Assembly: GCA_013822765.1 (NCBI GenBank)
Contig: PNKY01000015.1
Coordinates: 50,099 to 114,098 of the forward strand
DNA: 64,000 bases
Reading direction: 5' to 3'
Origin: Rhodospirillum sp.
GTDB taxonomy: Bacteria > Pseudomonadota > Alphaproteobacteria > Dongiales > Dongiaceae
The notes beneath the pieces are model-generated. The model made no database searches, was not told the origin of the DNA, and saw only the letters and a program-made list of their open reading frames with translations. The position numbers and the translations under genes were made by a program. Numbering within the stretch: position 1 is the first letter of the stretch; the number at the start of each line of letters is the position of its first letter. Below are positions 60,579 through 64,000 of this stretch, in pieces.

Positions 60579-62678
60579 ATGCCCTTGGACGCCGTCGCCA
60601 AAAGCAAGCCCGAGATCGTGCACAGCGCCTGTCCGCACGATTGCCCATCCACCTGCGCCCTCGAAGTGGAACGCCTGAGCCCGACGCAGATCGGCCGCGT
60701 GCACGGCGCGAAGGACAATCCGTACACCGCCGGCGTGATCTGCGCCAAGGTCGCGCGCTATGCCGAGCGGCAGCACCATCCGGAGCGCCTGGCGCAGCCG
60801 ATGTGGCGCGTCGGCGACAAGGGCGTCGGCTTCGCCGCGTTCAAGCCGATGGCGTGGGACGAGGCGCTCGACGAAGTCGCGGAACGCTTCATCCAGGCCG
60901 AACAGAAATGGGGCGCGGAAACGGTCTGGCCGTATTTCTACGCCGGCACCATGGGGCTGGTGCAGCGCGACGGCATCCAGCGCCTGCGCCACGAGAAGAA
61001 GTATTCGCAGCAGAAGAGCACCATCTGCGTCGCGTTGTCGGATGCCGGCTGGATGGCCGGCGTCGGCGTGATGCGCGGGGTCGATGCGCGCGAGATCGCG
61101 GACAGCGACCTCATCATCGCGTGGGGCACCAATCCGGTCTCGACCCAGGTCAACGTGATGACCCATGTCGCGCGCGCTCGCAAGGAGCGCGGCGCCAAGT
61201 TCGTCTGCGTCGATCCTTATCGCAACCCGACCGCCGAGGTCGCGGACCTGCATATCATGCTGCGGCCCGGCACCGATGCGGCGCTGGCACTCGGTATGAT
61301 GCATGTGCTGTTCGCCGAAGGGCTCGCCGATCGCGACTACATGGCTCGCTATGCCGACGATCCGGCGGCGCTGGAGGCGCATGTGCGTGACCGCACGCCG
61401 GAGTGGGCCGAAGGCGTGACCGGTGTGCCGGCGGAGACGATCCGCGACTTCGCGCGGCTCTACGGGCGCACCAAGAATGCCTATATCCGCGTCGGTTTCG
61501 GCTTTGCGCGCGCGCGCAACGGCGCGGTCTCGCTGCATGCCGTGACCTGCCTGCCGACCATCACCGGCGCCTGGGCGCGTAAGGGCGGCGGCGCGCTCTA
61601 TTCCAATCGCTCGCTCTATCACATCGACGATTCGATGATCGTCGGGAAGGAGCTGCAGGACCGCAGCGTGCGCGAGTTGGACCAGTCGCGCCTCGGCGCG
61701 GTGCTGACCGGCGACAAGCGCGACCTCGGCGACGGCCCGCCGGTCACGGCGATGATCGTGCAGAACACCAATCCGATGATGGTGTGCCCGAACACCAACC
61801 TGGTGCGGAAAGGCCTGTCGCGCGACGACCTGTTCCTATGCGTGCACGAGCAGTTCATGACCGAGACGGCAGCGATGGCGGACATCGTGCTGCCGGCGAC
61901 CACCTTCCTCGAGCATGACGACATCTATCGCGGCAGCGGCCACACCTTCCTGCAGGTCACGCGCAAGGTGGTGGAGCCGTACGCCGACGCGCGCACCAAC
62001 CACTACGTGATCTGCGAGCTGGCCAAGCGGCTGGGCTGCCAGCATCCGGCCTTCGGCATGACCGAGTGGGAGATCATCCGCGAGACGCTGAAGCGGTCCA
62101 ACTGGCCAGGCCCGGAGGAAATCCACGACAAGCACTGGCAGGAATGCGCGTTGGGTTTCGAGACCGCGCATTTCCAGGACGGTTTCGGCCATGCCGACAA
62201 GAAGTTCCACTTCAAGGCTGACTGGGCCAAGATCGGTCCGAACCATGCGGGCCTCCCGAGCCTGCCGGACATGGCGCATGTGTTCGACGCGCCGACGCCG
62301 GAGCGACCGTTCCGCATGGTGACGGCGCCGGCGCGCTCGTTCCTCAATTCCACCTTCACGGAGACGCCCGGCTCGAAGAAGCGGGAAGGGCGCCCGACCT
62401 TGCTGGTCCATCCCGCCGACGCCGCGCGACTCGGCCTGGCCGAGGGCGATCTGGCGGAAATCGGCAACAAGCAGGGCAGCGTCTTCGTCCATGTGAAGCC
62501 GTTCGCTGGGCTGCTGCCGGGCGTGGTGGTGGTCGAGTCGATCTGGCCCAACGCCGCCTTCGTGGGCGGCAACGGCATCAACACCCTGACCAGCGACGAC
62601 GCAGGCTTGCCAAACGGCGGCGCAGTGTTTCATGACACTGCAGTATGGATTGGAAAGGCCCCCGAGTCGCAGGCGTGA
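60579..62678 (+). CDS. Molybdopterin-dependent oxidoreductase
   Basis: 699 residues. An N-terminal [4Fe-4S] motif [13 protein letters not shown] (CxxxC...C pattern), then [10 protein letters not shown], the molybdopterin-binding blocks [46 protein letters not shown] and a C-terminal cofactor-binding domain ([21 protein letters not shown]). It resembles cytoplasmic formate-dehydrogenase/thiosulfate-reductase-type DMSO reductase family members with no twin-arginine signal. Substrate unknown. ATG 60579 is preferred to the TTG at 60543. The stop overlaps the mipZ-like gene. Confidence 0.9.
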   Translation: MPLDAVAKSKPEIVHSACPHDCPSTCALEVERLSPTQIGRVHGAKDNPYTAGVICAKVARYAERQHHPERLAQPMWRVGDKGVGFAAFKPMAWDEALDEVAERFIQAEQKWGAETVWPYFYAGTMGLVQRDGIQRLRHEKKYSQQKSTICVALSDAGWMAGVGVMRGVDAREIADSDLIIAWGTNPVSTQVNVMTHVARARKERGAKFVCVDPYRNPTAEVADLHIMLRPGTDAALALGMMHVLFAEGLADRDYMARYADDPAALEAHVRDRTPEWAEGVTGVPAETIRDFARLYGRTKNAYIRVGFGFARARNGAVSLHAVTCLPTITGAWARKGGGALYSNRSLYHIDDSMIVGKELQDRSVRELDQSRLGAVLTGDKRDLGDGPPVTAMIVQNTNPMMVCPNTNLVRKGLSRDDLFLCVHEQFMTETAAMADIVLPATTFLEHDDIYRGSGHTFLQVTRKVVEPYADARTNHYVICELAKRLGCQHPAFGMTEWEIIRETLKRSNWPGPEEIHDKHWQECALGFETAHFQDGFGHADKKFHFKADWAKIGPNHAGLPSLPDMAHVFDAPTPERPFRMVTAPARSFLNSTFTETPGSKKREGRPTLLVHPADAARLGLAEGDLAEIGNKQGSVFVHVKPFAGLLPGVVVVESIWPNAAFVGGNGINTLTSDDAGLPNGGAVFHDTAVWIGKAPESQA

Positions 62679-63502
62679 CACCGCACCACGCGGGCAGGCC
62701 GCATATCATCGTCCTGGGCAACGAGAAGGGCGGATCGGGCAAGTCGACCACCGCCATGCATCTGGTCGTCGCCCTCCTGCATGACGGCTTCAAGGTCGGC
62801 TCGATTGACTGCGACGCGCGCCAGGGCTCCTTCACCCGCTATGTCGACAACCGCAAGGCGACCGCCGCCGGCATGCTGGTGCCGCTGCCATTGCCGCGCC
62901 ACATCCCGGTCGAGCGGTCGGGGGCGGACAGCGCGATCGCCGGGCGCGACGACGAGGCCGACCGGCTGGCCGCGGCCCTGGCCGAGCTGACCGACTGCGA
63001 TTTCATCGTGATCGACACGCCAGGCTCCGACACCTCGCTGTCGCGGCTCGCGCATACCCTGGCCGATACGCTGATCACGCCGCTCAACGACAGCTTCCTC
63101 GATCTCGACCTGCTGGGCCGCATCGACCGCGACGGCGAGAAGATCCTGAAGCCGAGCGTCTACAGCGAGATGGTGTGGGACCAACGCAAGCAGCGCGCCA
63201 TCAACCGCGGCCGGCCGATCGACTGGATCGTCATGCGCAACCGCCTCAGCAGCCTCGATGCCAAGAACAAGCGCGACATCGGCCGCCTGCTGGAGCAGTT
63301 GTCGAAGCGCATCGGGTTCCGCATCGCGCCCGGCTTCACCGAGCGTGTGATCTTCCGCGAGCTGTTCCCGCGCGGCCTCACCCTGCTCGACATCAGCCGC
63401 AAGGATGCCGGCGTCACCTGGCGCATCTCGCACGTCGCGGCGCGCCAGGAGGTACGCGAGCTGGTGGACTCCCTGGGCCTCAAGGACGCGCGCGCTGCCT
63501 AG
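62675..63502 (+). CDS. mipZ: MipZ-like ParA-family division-site ATPase
   Basis: 275 residues from a GTG at 62675. Deviant Walker A HIIVLGNEKGGSGKSTTAMHL, then SIDCDARQGSFTRYVDNR, Walker B-like FIVIDTPGSDTSLSRLAHTLADTLITPLNDSF and KRIGFRIAPGFTERVIFRELFPRGLTLLD, all matching MipZ of Caulobacter. MipZ forms a gradient from the cell poles and blocks FtsZ assembly except at midcell. The track start (ATG 62645) would overlap the previous gene by 34 bases; GTG 62675 gives a four-base GTGA overlap and a family-like start. Confidence 0.9.
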   Translation: MTPHHAGRPHIIVLGNEKGGSGKSTTAMHLVVALLHDGFKVGSIDCDARQGSFTRYVDNRKATAAGMLVPLPLPRHIPVERSGADSAIAGRDDEADRLAAALAELTDCDFIVIDTPGSDTSLSRLAHTLADTLITPLNDSFLDLDLLGRIDRDGEKILKPSVYSEMVWDQRKQRAINRGRPIDWIVMRNRLSSLDAKNKRDIGRLLEQLSKRIGFRIAPGFTERVIFRELFPRGLTLLDISRKDAGVTWRISHVAARQEVRELVDSLGLKDARAA

Positions 63503-63636
63503 ATAAAGTCAATTAATTCAAATAGATGCCGCACCGTAACCGAAAGACTTACCAGCGGAGCAGGTTGCCGGTCCCTGGTTGCTGTGGCACAAACTGATGT
63601 CACCGTCCGAGTGAATTTCCAGACAAGGACTGAAGA

Positions 63637-64000
63637 ATGCGCAAGCCGCTGCGTAAGGCGATCTTTCCGGTGGGCGGGTTGGGAACGCGGTTCCTGCCGG
63701 CGACCAAGGCCATGCCTAAGGAAATGCTGCCGGTCGTCGACAAGCCGCTGATCCAATACGCCGTCGAGGAGGCGCGGGCCGCCGGCATCGAGGAGCTGAT
63801 CTTCGTGACCGGCCGCGGCAAGAGCGCGATCGAGGATCACTTCGATTATTCCTACGAGCTGCAGGAGACGCTGAAGGAACGGCGCAAGGATGCGGAGCTG
63901 GCGCTCATCAACGACCTAGTGCCGAACCCGGGCGACGTCGCCTATATCCGCCAGCAGGAGGCGCGTGGTCTCGGCCACGCCGTCTGGTGCGCGCGCAACC
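63637..64000 (+). CDS. galU: UTP-glucose-1-phosphate uridylyltransferase (5-prime part)
   Basis: 121 residues visible before the window ends. [40 protein letters not shown] is the nucleotidyltransferase signature of GalU, followed by [26 protein letters not shown] and [21 protein letters not shown]. It makes UDP-glucose for envelope polysaccharides. AAGGA lies about nine bases before ATG 63637. It is missing from the ORF track because its stop is outside the window. Confidence 0.95.
   Translation, partial: MRKPLRKAIFPVGGLGTRFLPATKAMPKEMLPVVDKPLIQYAVEEARAAGIEELIFVTGRGKSAIEDHFDYSYELQETLKERRKDAELALINDLVPNPGDVAYIRQQEARGLGHAVWCARN

Overview
The window is a dense, high-GC chromosomal segment of an alphaproteobacterium, probably of the Rhizobiales/Rhodospirillales type. 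The evidence is gapR (DUF2312), a mipZ-like division ATPase, COQ9, a split pntAA/pntAB/pntB transhydrogenase, PAS_5-domain proteins, and intergenic palindromes of the kind common in that group. I see no tRNA, rRNA, insertion sequence, prophage or CRISPR array. Most long entries in the ORF track that oppose a gene are GC-driven antisense shadows.

Layout. 1-2.9 kb: end of a LysE-type exporter, a chemoreceptor with a small secreted-protein gene, and an EamA transporter. 3.1-4.4 kb: gapR, preceded by tandem DnaA boxes, then two tandem PAS_5 paralogues. 4.4-10 kb: a complete oligopeptide/dipeptide ABC importer (oppABCDF, minus strand) with a strong hairpin between oppA and oppB. 10.3-13.9 kb: fused indolepyruvate ferredoxin oxidoreductase. 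14.2-15.5 kb: a beta-propeller (BNR) protein paired with a MoaD/ThiS-like protein. 15.6-26.8 kb: agmatinase, pentapeptide-repeat protein, PhyH dioxygenase, PaaK-like ligase, acyl-CoA synthetase, GNAT, oligoendopeptidase F, ABC1 kinase and GST. 27-32.9 kb: transhydrogenase operon, an Lrp/AsnC regulator divergent from a DUF6356 gene, a degenerate REC-GGDEF protein, and uppP. 32.9-36 kb: an AT-richer nuclease-like fragment, rpsU, def, COQ9, a DCC protein and a P-loop kinase. 36-41.7 kb: GST, ChaC and an Lrp regulator divergent from a PLP gamma-lyase and a PDH-E1-like enzyme. This resembles the mdeR-mdeA-mdeB methionine catabolic locus of pseudomonads. 41.8-44.3 kb: TSUP transporter, LysR regulator and quinone reductase.

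44.4-60.5 kb is a long minus-strand block that appears to be an amine/polyol catabolic island. In transcription order it holds a DMT transporter, an LhgO-like flavoprotein, an ethanolamine-permease-like APC transporter, a second APC permease, a tandem glycine riboswitch, a GlxA/AraC regulator, a PuuA-like glutamine synthetase homologue, an aldehyde dehydrogenase, a GlpA-like and a GlpB-like flavoprotein, a GlpK-like kinase, a DUF1287 protein and an iron alcohol dehydrogenase. The riboswitch has both aptamers, a plausible promoter just upstream, and an intrinsic terminator isolating it from the permease gene before it. My inference is that the ligase plus alcohol and aldehyde dehydrogenases could convert a gamma-glutamylated amino-alcohol such as ethanolamine towards glycine, which would explain glycine sensing at the head of the unit. 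This is the most interesting region of the window.

60.6-64 kb: a molybdopterin oxidoreductase overlapping the mipZ-like gene, then the start of galU, which runs off the end of the window.

Gene identities come from reading motifs in the translations. No database search was possible, so substrate-level claims are inference.
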